In this document: one piece after another, positions 16,076 to 24,951 of the stretch
How positions within the stretch are numbered: position 1 is the first letter of the stretch
How the letters are laid out: every line of letters starts with the position of its first letter
NCBI GenBank assembly: GCA_017405085.1
Contig: JAFRBB010000014.1
Span: 1-45,763, forward strand
DNA from: Eubacteriaceae bacterium
Lineage (GTDB): Bacteria > Bacillota > Clostridia > Eubacteriales > Eubacteriaceae
Direction: 5' to 3'
DNA length: 45,763 nt
The notes under the pieces: generated by a model
Databases searched by the model: none
What the model was told of the DNA's origin: nothing
Seen by the model: only the letters and a program-made list of their open reading frames with translations
Program-made: the position numbers and the translations under genes

Positions 16076-17305
16076 ATGGAAAAAAAGAAAGTGATTCTGG
16101 CGTATTCCGGTGGTCTTGACACCACCACCATCATTCCCTGGCTCAAAGAAACCTACAATTACGACGTCATTTGCGTCTGTGTCAACGTAGGTCAGGGCAA
16201 AGAAACCGATGGACTGGAAGAACGGGCCAAAAGCTGCGGCGCCGCTGCCTGTCATCTGGTGGATGTCACCGATGAATTTGTCGAAGACTATTGCTGGCCG
16301 GCCCTCAAGGCCAACGCCGTCTACGAAAACAAATATCTTCTCGGCACCTCTCTGGCAAGGCCCCTCATCGCCAAAGTCCTTGTGGAATATGCCCACAAAT
16401 ACGACGCCGAAGCCATTTGCCACGGCGCCACCGGCAAAGGCAATGACCAGGTCCGTTTTGAACTGGGTATCGGCGCGCTGGATCCGACCATCAAAATCAT
16501 CGCCCCCTGGCGGATCTGGGATCTTCAATCCCGGGATGACTGCATGGATTTCTTAATCGAACACGACATCAAACTGTCCACCAGTCACGATCAAAGTTAC
16601 AGCCGCGATACCAACCTCCTGCATATGAGCCACGAAGGTCTCGAGCTGGAAAATCCCGCCATCGAACCCAATTACGATCACATTTTGCGCCTGACCAACA
16701 CCCCGGAAAACGCTCCCGATGAACCCGAAGAAATTCAAATCGACTTTGTCAAAGGCGAACCCAAAAAAATCAACGGCAAAGCCATGTCCCCCCGGGAAAT
16801 TCTGGAGACCGCCAACCAAATCGGCGGCAAACACGCCATCGGCATTGTCGATCTCATCGAAAACCGCGTGGTCGGCATGAAATCCCGCGGGATTTATGAA
16901 ACCCCCGGCGGCACCATCCTCTGGCGCGCCCACGAAGAGCTCGAACACATGTGTCTCGACCGCGAAACCTTCGCCTTCAAAGCCCAGGCCTCGGTCAAAT
17001 TTTCCGAAATCGTCTATGGCGGTCAATGGTTTACGCCTCTGCGTGAAGCCCTCTCGGCCTTTTTCGACGAAACCCAAAAAACCGTCACCGGCACGGTCAA
17101 GCTCAAACTCTATAAGGGCAACATCATTCTGACCTCCGTCTCATCGCCCTATTCCCTCTACAACGCTGAAATTGCGAGCTTTACAACCGGTGATCTTTAT
17201 GATCACAAAGACGCCGAAGGCTTTATCCATCTCTATGGCCTGCCGCTGAAAGTGCGCGCCTTGATGCGTCTGAGCGCCGAAGCCTCCGAAAAAACCGAAT
17301 CCTAA
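16076..17305 (+). CDS. argG: Argininosuccinate synthase
   Basis: The 409-residue enzyme joins citrulline and aspartate using ATP. The ATP pyrophosphatase motif AYSGGLDTT is at residues 9-17. It is followed by GATGKGNDQVRFE (citrulline/aspartate contacts) and the SREILE-type PREILETANQIGGKHAIG segment. A good ribosome site (GGAGG) lies 7 nt before the ATG. It is divergent from argC and followed by argH. The C-terminus is about the family's usual length. Confidence 0.96.
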   Translation: MEKKKVILAYSGGLDTTTIIPWLKETYNYDVICVCVNVGQGKETDGLEERAKSCGAAACHLVDVTDEFVEDYCWPALKANAVYENKYLLGTSLARPLIAKVLVEYAHKYDAEAICHGATGKGNDQVRFELGIGALDPTIKIIAPWRIWDLQSRDDCMDFLIEHDIKLSTSHDQSYSRDTNLLHMSHEGLELENPAIEPNYDHILRLTNTPENAPDEPEEIQIDFVKGEPKKINGKAMSPREILETANQIGGKHAIGIVDLIENRVVGMKSRGIYETPGGTILWRAHEELEHMCLDRETFAFKAQASVKFSEIVYGGQWFTPLREALSAFFDETQKTVTGTVKLKLYKGNIILTSVSSPYSLYNAEIASFTTGDLYDHKDAEGFIHLYGLPLKVRALMRLSAEASEKTES

Positions 17306-17368
17306 CAAAAAATAAAACATTTATTCTTAAATCGGACAGGATAGGTTTTTTATCTTTCCCTTTTGAGA

Positions 17369-17439
17369 TATAATGAAGAGCGGATGAACCGGAGATCATC
17401 ACGCGCCGCGTGATTTCTCAGTTATCCGCTCGTTTTTTA
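17369..17439 (+). terminator. Long hairpin terminator or attenuator between argG and argH
   Basis: GAGCGGAT (17378-17385) pairs with ATCCGCTC (17424-17431). Inside it AAC/GTT, GAGA/TCTC and ATCACGC/GCGTGAT also pair, and a run of T follows. A TATAAT (17369-17374) stands just before it without a clear -35 box. If that is an argH promoter, the hairpin would sit at the very 5' end of its message, as an attenuator would. Otherwise it ends argG transcription. Confidence 0.7.
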
Positions 17440-17481
17440 AATTGATTGAATTCACGCAGCACAACTGCCAAGGGAGGAATT

Positions 17482-18864
17482 ATGGCATCAAAGCTCTGGG
17501 GCGGCCGCTTTCAAAAAAGCACTGACGCCCTCACCGATGATTTTAACGCGTCCATTTCTTTTGACGCCCGTCTGTACAAACAAGATATTCAAGGATCAAT
17601 GGCCCATGCCGAAATGCTCGGCCGTCAGGGCATCATCACCGAAGCCGAAGCCGACACCATCCGAGACGGCCTTAAGTCCATTCTCGATGATATCGAAGCC
17701 GGCAAAATCGAATTCTCACAAGAGATGGAAGATATCCACATGAATATCGAGAGCATCCTCATCGAACGCATCGGCGATACCGGCAAAAAGCTTCATACCG
17801 GCCGAAGCCGAAACGATCAGGTTGCCACCGACATGCGCCTCTTTGTCAAAGAGGCCTGCGCCGACATCAAGGCGTTAATCGCCGACTTCGCGAACACGCT
17901 CCTCGATTTGGCCGCGCGCAATAAAACCACGGTCATGCCCGGTTATACCCATTTGCAGCGGGCACAGCCCGTCACCTTCGCTCATCATTTGATGGCCTAT
18001 GTGGAAATGCTCAAACGCGACACCACTCGCTTCGAAAACGTCTCCGACATGGCCGACAGCCTGCCTTTGGGCGCCGGCGCCCTCGCCACCACCACCTATC
18101 CTCTGGACCGTTATTACACGGCGCAGGTGTTGGGCTTTAAAGGCATTTGCCTAAACAGCATGGATGCCGTGTCCGACCGCGATTACGCCATCGATTTTCT
18201 GGAAGCCGTGTCGGTGCTCATGATGCATTTAAGTCGCCTTTCCGAAGAGGTGGTGCTCTGGTGCTCGTCGGAATTCGGCTTCATCACCTTGGACGATGCC
18301 TTTTCCACCGGCTCATCTATCATGCCCCAAAAGAAGAACCCTGATATTCCGGAGCTCATCCGCGGCAAAACCGGCCGGACCTACGGCGATCTCATGGCCT
18401 TCCTCACCACCATGAAGGGCCTGCCTTTGGCCTACAACAAAGACATGCAGGAAGACAAAGAGCCGGTCTTTGACGCCTATGACACAGCGGCCATCTGCCT
18501 CAAAATCATCACCAAAATGATGGCGACGGTCACCGTCAACAAAGACACCATGAAACAGGCGGCGGGCGGCGGCTTCGTCGATGCCACCGACGCGGCGGAT
18601 TGGCTGGTCGGCCGCGGCGTGCCCTTCCGGGATGCCCATGCCATCGTCGGCAAGCTCGTCTTTTATGCCCTGGAACAAGGCAAAACCCTTCGGGAACTCA
18701 CCTTGGAAGAATACAGACAGATTGATCCCGTCTTTGATGAATCTGTCTATGACGCCATCGATCTCAAAAATTGCGTTTCCAGACGGGATGTCATCGGCGG
18801 ACCGGCTCCCGCCATTGTCGACCGGGCGCTGGCCATTGACCGAAGCTTTTTCGCGAAAAAATAA
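17482..18864 (+). CDS. argH: Argininosuccinate lyase
   Basis: The 460-residue enzyme splits argininosuccinate to arginine and fumarate. The start is placed at the ATG behind AGGGAGG (protein starts MASKLWGGRF, the usual N-terminus), not at an earlier in-frame ATG with no ribosome site. It has HTGRSRNDQVATD near residue 105 and the fumarase/aspartase signature GSSIMPQKKNPD at about 277-288, with the catalytic serine loop. It ends in a normal C-terminus and is followed by a terminator. Confidence 0.96.
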   Translation: MASKLWGGRFQKSTDALTDDFNASISFDARLYKQDIQGSMAHAEMLGRQGIITEAEADTIRDGLKSILDDIEAGKIEFSQEMEDIHMNIESILIERIGDTGKKLHTGRSRNDQVATDMRLFVKEACADIKALIADFANTLLDLAARNKTTVMPGYTHLQRAQPVTFAHHLMAYVEMLKRDTTRFENVSDMADSLPLGAGALATTTYPLDRYYTAQVLGFKGICLNSMDAVSDRDYAIDFLEAVSVLMMHLSRLSEEVVLWCSSEFGFITLDDAFSTGSSIMPQKKNPDIPELIRGKTGRTYGDLMAFLTTMKGLPLAYNKDMQEDKEPVFDAYDTAAICLKIITKMMATVTVNKDTMKQAAGGGFVDATDAADWLVGRGVPFRDAHAIVGKLVFYALEQGKTLRELTLEEYRQIDPVFDESVYDAIDLKNCVSRRDVIGGPAPAIVDRALAIDRSFFAKK

Positions 18865-18909
18865 TTCTAGGATTTAAATCTTAAAGCTTATTAGAATCAT
18901 CATAGCACG

Positions 18910-18942
18910 CTCTCTTTTTCATGTGAGAAGGAGAGTTTTTTT
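18910..18942 (+). terminator. Intrinsic terminator after argH
   Basis: CTCTC pairs with GAGAG and TTTTC with GAGAA, then seven T follow. It lies about 45 nt after the argH stop. Confidence 0.7.
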
Positions 18943-19011
18943 AATTCCCGTAAGAAAAGGAACAAAAAACAATTAATCTATTGAAATCAGTTGAAATGAA
19001 AAAAACAGCTC

Positions 19012-19309
19012 AAAAAATAGCTAAGCCCCATCATTTGCTTTTTCGCACAACGATGGGACTTAGCCGTTGGACGCTACTGTCATGTGTTTAATCCTTTCAT
19101 GACTATACAACTGTCAGTGCTCCGACGCTGTCATTGACTTCTCTCGTCATTTCTTTCTGTTGTCTTCCTCTACTTATTTCATACAATGCGCGTGACCTTT
19201 TGTCATCCTGACGCTTATGGGAAACATACTAAAAATTTGAGGAACAACGACTGCGCTTGCACTCATTGTTTGCGTTAAACCTTTATGAAACGGTTTAACT
19301 CTTGAGCTT
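19012..19309 (-). ncRNA. Probable structured RNA gene, about 300 nt, family unknown
   Basis: On the minus strand this gene-free stretch has its own strong promoter, several stable stems and a strong terminator, and no coding frame of normal size. The first stem is GTTAAACC/GGTTTAAC. The second pairs AACAATGAGTGC with GCAGTCGTTGTT around AAGC, with one mismatch. Further small stems follow, including CAGCGT/AGCACTG. The end is the hairpin GCTAAG..CTTAGC with CCCATC/GATGGG inside, followed by TATTTTTT (19012-19064). A 15-codon frame (19103-19150, starting MTREVND) lies within it but has only a weak ribosome site. I do not recognise 6S, tmRNA, RNase P or SRP RNA signatures. A regulatory RNA or a small toxin message are both possible. 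Confidence 0.5.
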
Positions 19310-19315
19310 GTCTGT

Positions 19316-19343
19316 ATTATAGCATAATTTTTTTCTTTGTAAA
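19316..19343 (-). promoter_or_regulatory. Promoter of the candidate RNA gene
   Basis: On the minus strand TTTACA (19338-19343), 16 nt, then TGC-TATAAT (-10 at 19316-19321). The -10 box is perfect and extended by TG. The predicted start is near 19309. Confidence 0.65.
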
Positions 19344-19532
19344 GGGTTTTTATTATTTTTTTTAAATGTTTTCAATATTCCTGTTTTCAATTGAATTGAC
19401 GTTTTTTCAAACACAACAAGCCAGCTTATAACAATGTCCCGGTGAATGTTGACAAAAAAAGAACATTTTAACGACTTGTTCAGGACAATCCATGAAATTC
19501 TTTTTATTGATAACCGATCTTTATTAAAGTAG

Positions 19533-19563
19533 TCTACTCGTAAGTAGATAACTTACGAGTAGA
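19533..19563. promoter_or_regulatory. Perfect 12-bp inverted repeat before the AAA ATPase gene
   Basis: The arms TCTACTCGTAAG (19533-19544) and CTTACGAGTAGA (19552-19563) are exact inverse complements around TAGATAA. The gene's ribosome site and ATG follow 16-28 nt later. It could be an operator for a dimeric regulator or a leader hairpin that limits translation. Confidence 0.65.
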
Positions 19564-19590
19564 TAATTTTAATTCTACGGAGGTATCATC

Positions 19591-21015
19591 ATGTTTCTTT
19601 GTAGAGAAAAAGAACTAAACATTCTCAATAAACGTTATAGAAAAAAAGAACTGGAATGCGTCGTCATATACGGAAGACGAAGAGTCGGGAAAACTGCTAT
19701 CATCAACGAATTTACCAAAGATAAACCAACCATATATTTCCCGGCTTTAAATACGAATGCTCAGGGAAATCTGAAAGCCTTGTCGAAAGCCATCCATCTT
19801 TATCAGCATCCAAATGCTGAAAGCGCTCCTGTCTATGATTCGTTTGACGCTGCCTTCTCTGAAATAACAAGAATTGGAAAAGCTTCAAATTCCGAAAGGG
19901 TTGTTTTTGTCATTGATGAGCTTCCCTATTTGGCAAAAGCAGATGGCTCTATTCCATCCAGATTACAGCATTTGCTTGATCAAGAATGGTCGGAAACAAG
20001 AATATTTCTGATTTTATGCGGATCCTCAATGAGTTTTATGGAAAAGGAAGTACTCGGTGAAAAAAGTCCTCTGTTCGGAAGGCGGACCGCACAATTAAAA
20101 GTTGAACCACTTTCTTATCTGGAAACAGCAAAATTTCATCCGGAGCTTTCAAACCAGGATAATGCTCTGATTTACGGGATCACCGGCGGCGTCCCGCATT
20201 ACATTAATAAACTGGATGTAACCGGATCCGTTAAAGAAGCCTTGATAGAAAATCTGTTTGACACGTCTTCTTATTTGTTTGAGGAACCGGAAAACTTATT
20301 AAAGCAAGCGCTTCGGGAACCAGCCGAATATAATGCGATTATTACAGCCATTGCCAACGGAGCGACTCGTCAAAATGAAATTGCAAATAAAACAGGACTT
20401 GATCGTAGTGTCTGTTCAAAATACATCAAGATTCTTTCCGAACTTGGCATCATTCATAAAATTGAACCGATCATTGATAAATCTTCCCGAAAATCTTTCT
20501 ACCGAATAACCGATTACTTTTTCCGTTTTTGGTATCGTTTTGTTCCGGAAAATATCATGTCCATCAGTTCCGGAACCATTGACAGAACCTATGACGCATC
20601 TATCGGAAGCTATTTATCAGGTTATATGGAATTTGTGTTTGAGGATATTTGCAAACAATATCTCATAATTCATCCGGAAAAATTACCTTTTCCGATATCA
20701 GAAATCAGAGAATGGTGGGGCACGCATCCTGTCAAAAGAAAAGAAATCCAAGTTAATATTGTTGCTGTTGGCGCAAAGGCCAATAATACCCACGGAGGAC
20801 GGCAACTCATCATTGGATCCTGTAAATATAAAAACGCAGAGATCGGCACAGACGAATTGGATCTTTTACACGACTATGCCTCTGTCTTCACAAACGGAGA
20901 TGATTTGTGCTTCTATTATATTTTTTCAAAATCCGGATTTACGAAGGAGTTAAAAGATCTCGCAGATAATGAACAGGTTGTGCTGATCGACCTTCAGGAA
21001 ATCTATGAAGAATAA
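19591..21015 (+). CDS. AAA-type ATPase with DUF234 C-terminal domain
   Basis: The 474-residue protein matches the ATPase_2/DUF234 family common in Clostridia and archaea. Walker A GRRRVGKT is at 28-35 and Walker B VVFVIDELPYL at about 104-114. LILCGSSMSFM at about 141-150 is the sensor strand. Residues about 255-295 form a winged helix-turn-helix (TRQNEIANKTGLDRSVCSKY). The C-terminal DUF234 region has a nuclease-like fold in this family; no function is established. The gene stands alone, with a perfect inverted repeat before its GGAGG site. It is clearly more AT-rich than the arg genes, which suggests acquisition by transfer. Confidence 0.85.
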   Translation: MFLCREKELNILNKRYRKKELECVVIYGRRRVGKTAIINEFTKDKPTIYFPALNTNAQGNLKALSKAIHLYQHPNAESAPVYDSFDAAFSEITRIGKASNSERVVFVIDELPYLAKADGSIPSRLQHLLDQEWSETRIFLILCGSSMSFMEKEVLGEKSPLFGRRTAQLKVEPLSYLETAKFHPELSNQDNALIYGITGGVPHYINKLDVTGSVKEALIENLFDTSSYLFEEPENLLKQALREPAEYNAIITAIANGATRQNEIANKTGLDRSVCSKYIKILSELGIIHKIEPIIDKSSRKSFYRITDYFFRFWYRFVPENIMSISSGTIDRTYDASIGSYLSGYMEFVFEDICKQYLIIHPEKLPFPISEIREWWGTHPVKRKEIQVNIVAVGAKANNTHGGRQLIIGSCKYKNAEIGTDELDLLHDYASVFTNGDDLCFYYIFSKSGFTKELKDLADNEQVVLIDLQEIYEE

Positions 21016-21095
21016 CAGAATCATTATGCTTTTTCACACAGTAACAGTCTAGTCGCATTCGTCTCTCACATCTTGACAGTTTTTTATTTCCAACT

Positions 21096-21134
21096 AAAAA
21101 CAGTATCGGCCCGTTAAAGGTCGATACCGTTTTA
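21096..21134. terminator. Bidirectional terminator between convergent genes
   Basis: CAGTATCG (21101-21108) pairs with CGATACCG (21122-21129) with one mismatch. It is flanked by AAAAA on the left and TTTTAT on the right, so it can serve both the ATPase gene and the minus-strand surface-protein unit. Confidence 0.65.
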
Positions 21135-21167
21135 TATATTATCTTTAATTCTATATTAACCGAACGT

Positions 21168-23105
21168 CTATTCTTTTCGCCGCTTAAAGATCATCACGAC
21201 AATCAATCCAATCACAATCCCGGCAGCGGACACCCCGACAATCAACCAATCCTGAGCCGTCGGCGTATAGCTCGGCGATGTCGCGGCGGACGCGTTGTCC
21301 ATATCCCAATCCTCACCGGCATCACCGGGAGCCGCGCCGCCTTGCGGCATTTGCCCGTCTTGCGGCTGCCCGCCGCCTTGGGGCATTTGCGGGTTGGCGT
21401 TGCCGTTTCCCTGTTGATTCCCATTGCCGGAGGGGGCGCTTGAGGGCATGTTTCCGCCGTTTTGCTGTCCGTTATTGTTTTGCTGATTGTTGTTTTGCTG
21501 TTGGTTTTGACCGCCCTGTCCGTTTTGCGTCATGGGAGCGCCCATGCCGCCCATTGTCTGGGCTTCGGTATAGACCGTCGATTGAAGGGTGACACTGTCA
21601 CGATGGCTTCCCGCTTCAACGGTGTAGGTCTCTCCCGCTTTGACAGTGGCAGCGCTTAAGGTGGCCGACGCAAAAGGCGCGTCAATGGTTTTGGTCAATA
21701 TGACATTGCCCGAAGCATCTTTCAGCGTGATGGTCGTGCCGGCGGCTTGCGTTTCGCTGTACACCTTCATGATGGAACCCTGCATGGATGACGCGCTGAT
21801 GTTCTCCAGCATCATGGCGCTGCCGCAGGCAATGACTGTGCCGCCGTTAATGGCGCACACACCGCCGCTTTCGCTGCCGTAATCCAAGGCGCTGTTGCCG
21901 CCGTCGGCCCCGAGGCTGAGATAAACGTCGCCGCCGTTAATCGTGAGATTCCCATTGGAATCAAGGCCATCGGCGTCTCTGCCATCAGCATTGACCACGG
22001 TGATTTTACCGCCGTTGACCGTCAAGGATGACTCAAGGCCGTTACCGTTGGCGTTCATGCCGTCGTCGGTGGGATGAATATCAAATTCACCGCCGTTAAT
22101 CTCAATCGTGATGGCTTCCAGACCTTCATAACAGGAATTGATGGTCATTTTTCCGCCGTTCACTGTCAGTCCGGCATCGGAATGCAGGCCGTCATCGGCG
22201 CTGTCGATGGTCAACGCGCCGCCCTCAATCAAAACGTCTTTGGCCGCGTGAAGGGCGTCATCTTTCGCGTTGATGGTGTAGGTCCCGCCTGTGATTGTCA
22301 TGGCGCCGTCGGATTTGACGCCTTTGCCCGTGGCGTCGATGGTGACGGTCCCCGATTCTCCGTAATAAGTGCCTTTTCCGTCCGAATCATTGGTCACGGC
22401 TATCCCTTCATCTCCGGCTTTAATGGTGAGCTCGGCATTTTTGAGACAAACGCTGTCATTGACGTTAATGCCGTCTTCCACCGCCGCAACATTGATCGAG
22501 CCGCCGGCGATGACCAGATTGTCGTTGCACACAATCCCGTGGGTATATTCGGTCTCGACGGTTAAACTGCCTTCGCCGTTTAAAGTTAAATTATCTCTGG
22601 AATAAACGGCACCGTCTCTGCCCGCCGCCACACAGGCCGGCGATGTGCCCGAACCGCTTTTGATGGTGTTGATGCTGTTTTTGGCTGTCAAAAGATAGAC
22701 TTTTTCGGCATTGTCTACCCGGAAGGCGGCGTCGTCGGCGCAGTAAAGCTCCGCGCCGTCAAGGACAATCGTTACCTCATCGATGCCGCCGGCGTTGACA
22801 ACCACGGCGCCGTCAGTAAGTTTCCCCGAAATAACATAGACCCCGGCATCGGAAATGGTCACCGTGCCGCCGGAAATGGCCGCGCCGTCTCCGGAGACAC
22901 TGCCGCTTTCCCCGTTCAAGGTGATTTTCGTCGCCGACGAGGTGTCCGCCGCCGCGCGTAAGTCGCTTTCGGTGAAATAGCTGTCCGTGCTTTCGGTGGA
23001 GACAATGAACCCGGAAATCTTTCCGAAGATCAACCCCATCGTCAACACCACAGCGAGAACCATGGCGGCCAGGCAAATGAGATCAAAATACTTTTTGCCC
23101 GACAT
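21168..23105 (-). CDS. Carbohydrate-binding beta-helix surface protein (Cthe_2159/DUF4353-like)
   Basis: The 645-residue protein begins with a membrane segment (about residues 9-33, ICLAAMVLAVVLTMGLIFG) that may act as signal anchor. From about 70 to 430 it consists of short repeats of the form LTINGGxxxI, such as GGALTIDSADDGLHSDAGLT, typical of a right-handed beta-helix. The family member Cthe_2159 is known to bind acidic polysaccharide. A Gln/Asn/Gly/Pro-rich linker (about 515-600) leads to a second membrane helix (LIVGVSAAGIVIGLIVVMIF) and a KRRKE tail. Both ends are therefore membrane-linked, and no LPXTG motif is visible. It is last in a unit with DUF4956 and VTC genes. Confidence 0.8.
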   Translation of the reverse strand: MSGKKYFDLICLAAMVLAVVLTMGLIFGKISGFIVSTESTDSYFTESDLRAAADTSSATKITLNGESGSVSGDGAAISGGTVTISDAGVYVISGKLTDGAVVVNAGGIDEVTIVLDGAELYCADDAAFRVDNAEKVYLLTAKNSINTIKSGSGTSPACVAAGRDGAVYSRDNLTLNGEGSLTVETEYTHGIVCNDNLVIAGGSINVAAVEDGINVNDSVCLKNAELTIKAGDEGIAVTNDSDGKGTYYGESGTVTIDATGKGVKSDGAMTITGGTYTINAKDDALHAAKDVLIEGGALTIDSADDGLHSDAGLTVNGGKMTINSCYEGLEAITIEINGGEFDIHPTDDGMNANGNGLESSLTVNGGKITVVNADGRDADGLDSNGNLTINGGDVYLSLGADGGNSALDYGSESGGVCAINGGTVIACGSAMMLENISASSMQGSIMKVYSETQAAGTTITLKDASGNVILTKTIDAPFASATLSAATVKAGETYTVEAGSHRDSVTLQSTVYTEAQTMGGMGAPMTQNGQGGQNQQQNNNQQNNNGQQNGGNMPSSAPSGNGNQQGNGNANPQMPQGGGQPQDGQMPQGGAAPGDAGEDWDMDNASAATSPSYTPTAQDWLIVGVSAAGIVIGLIVVMIFKRRKE

Positions 23106-23121
23106 CGTCTCCTCCTTTGTT

Positions 23122-23796
23122 TTAACTCATATAGTCGCCGTTGTAGCTGACGAGCACCGCGTTGTCCACGCCGTTCATGGCGCAAAGCTGATTGACAAAA
23201 CTGGTGTCGCCGTCTTTGAGTCTGACTTCCATGTTAATTTCTGTTCTACCCGCGGTGACGGATTTACTCTTGATGACGGATTTTTTGGTGTTCGCCCGAA
23301 CAAATTCCATCGCCGCGTTTTCAGCGCCGCCCTCGGAGAGGTGAAGCACGATAATATAAGGTGCCGTATAGGACATACGGTTGACGAAGATGAGCAGCAT
23401 CACGCCGATGGCGAGACTGCCGAAAACCGCCAGGGGAATGAGTCCCGCTGCCAGGACAATGCCGACGGCAATGGCCCAGAATAAAAAGGCAATATCCATC
23501 GGCTCTTTGATGGCAGAGCGAAAACGCACGATGGACAAGGCGCCGACCATCCCGAGGGAAAGCACGACATTGCTGGTGACGGCCAGGATGACCAGGGTGG
23601 TGATCATCGCCAGGGCGATGAGCGACACGCCGAAGCTCGTCGAGACCATCACGCCGGTATAGGTTTTTTTGTAAACCCAGCAGATGAAAAGGCCGATTAA
23701 AAACGATAGCGCCATGGCGATCACCATGTCAAGCATGCTGACGCTGGCCACGTTCTCCAGAAAACTGGATTTGAAAATGTCATTAAATGTCGTCAT
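23122..23796 (-). CDS. DUF4956 membrane protein
   Basis: The 224-residue protein has about four to five membrane segments in its first 140 residues and a soluble C-terminal domain of about 80. The family's signature GMVGALSIVRFRSAIKEPMD lies around 82-101. The C-terminal domain resembles a small ferredoxin-like fold (SKSVTAGRTEINMEVRLKDG). Function is unknown. In many Firmicutes it is encoded beside a VTC-domain protein, as here, and the pair probably acts together at the membrane. The spacing of 16 nt to the surface-protein gene supports one operon. Confidence 0.85.
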   Translation of the reverse strand: MTTFNDIFKSSFLENVASVSMLDMVIAMALSFLIGLFICWVYKKTYTGVMVSTSFGVSLIALAMITTLVILAVTSNVVLSLGMVGALSIVRFRSAIKEPMDIAFLFWAIAVGIVLAAGLIPLAVFGSLAIGVMLLIFVNRMSYTAPYIIVLHLSEGGAENAAMEFVRANTKKSVIKSKSVTAGRTEINMEVRLKDGDTSFVNQLCAMNGVDNAVLVSYNGDYMS

Positions 23797-23927
23797 TGTC
23801 TCATACCTCCTTTGTTCGACATGAAATGTTTCTGTATCAATCGCTCCGGCTGAAGCGAAGCGTCGGTTTATTCTGTTTTCTCGTGATTGACATGAATTTC
23901 CGTGAAGCGGTCGTGAGTCAAATGCGC

Positions 23928-24599
23928 TTAATCATACATCCGCGCCGCCGCGTATTTAGAATAGGCCTGAACCCGTCTGTGATAGAGTCCCACCGCCATC
24001 CGAATGATGTCCGGCAGATAATCGTCCCATTTGACTTCCAAAATGATGGGATTGTCCTCAACGGGTACCATCGGCACATCGGGATTTAAAAAATCCGTTG
24101 AGGCGACACCGGTTTTAATGTGATGATCGAGGGTCACCCGCACATTGCCCGGGGCAAACACAAAAGGCTCTCTGTCGTAATCGACAATGGTTTTCGCCGC
24201 CAAGCCGGTGGTGATCATTTTAAAATGCAATTCTCTGAGAAGATCCCGCTCGTCATGTTGCATCCAGCCGATCTCGCCCTCCGCGATCCGCTTTGCTTCA
24301 TCGGAAGTCAGGGACACGCTGGATTTAAAGCCAAGCTCGTGATGTTTTGCCTTTTTTTCCAAATGAATGAGCGACACATCATTGTTATAGAATCGGATAC
24401 GAAATTTTTCGCGATTGGCGACACCGTCGATTTTTTCCCGAAGCGCCTTGTCTGTCGGCGTATCGAAATACAACGAACGGATGCGGTATTTCCCGTTTTT
24501 CGCGTGAGGGTCAACCGAGGCGACGGCTTTCATCCGCATTCGAATTTCCAGATAGTCCATAACGGTGATTTCGTGTTTCCACTCGTGTCTGCCTTTCAT
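23928..24599 (-). CDS. VTC-domain protein (polyphosphate polymerase fold)
   Basis: The start is placed at the ATG behind AAAGGAG (protein starts MKGRHEWKHE, 223 residues); an earlier in-frame ATG has no ribosome site. The CYTH/VTC tunnel motifs are visible: KYRIRSLYFDTP, REKFRIRFYN, HLEKKAKHHE, KTIVDYDREPF, RVTLDHHIKTG and a final ILEVKWDDYLPD glutamate/lysine strand. In yeast, VTC makes polyphosphate from ATP; bacterial members are mostly untested. With its DUF4956 neighbour it may form a membrane polymer-handling system. Confidence 0.82.
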   Translation of the reverse strand: MKGRHEWKHEITVMDYLEIRMRMKAVASVDPHAKNGKYRIRSLYFDTPTDKALREKIDGVANREKFRIRFYNNDVSLIHLEKKAKHHELGFKSSVSLTSDEAKRIAEGEIGWMQHDERDLLRELHFKMITTGLAAKTIVDYDREPFVFAPGNVRVTLDHHIKTGVASTDFLNPDVPMVPVEDNPIILEVKWDDYLPDIIRMAVGLYHRRVQAYSKYAAARMYD

Positions 24600-24951
24600 G
24601 GGAATTTCTCCTTTCGGAAACGACATTTTAGCTTGAATGTCATGTTTTTCTGTAATTTTTTCATAGTATACAGGATCATTGCTTAATCAAATCCTTAAAT
24701 GGCCCGTTATTAAGCAAATTAAATCTAATTTTTAGAATCATTTAATTTTTGGTGGAATAATTAATCTTACAAAGAAAAAAATATGTCAAGAGAAATATTA
24801 TCGAAACATTTGATAGTTATTTTTGACAAGTAGAGCTTTTTGTCTATAGTCATTGTGTCCTGGAGGACGTAAAATTCGTTTAAAGCAATCCAAACATGTT
24901 CTAAATCATTGACATGCTATAACTTGAAGAGAACACGGAGGTGACGTAATC
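24600..24951. other. Divergent intergenic region
   Basis: It holds the upstream region of the VTC unit (minus) and the promoter and leader of the small membrane protein (plus). A possible minus-strand promoter is TTGATT with TACTAT 16 nt on, near 24665-24692. No gene is seen in it. Confidence 0.4.
24823..24850 (+). promoter_or_regulatory. Promoter before the 61-residue membrane protein
   Basis: TTGACA (24823-24828), 16 nt, TATAGT (24845-24850). The leader to the gene is about 95 nt. Confidence 0.65.

Noticed and set aside
19012..19309. Candidate RNA as 6S, tmRNA, RNase P or SRP RNA
   Set aside because: The conserved cores of tmRNA, RNase P and SRP RNA known to me are not visible. ACAGAAA occurs once but without the other RNase P motifs. 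6S cannot be fully excluded by eye.
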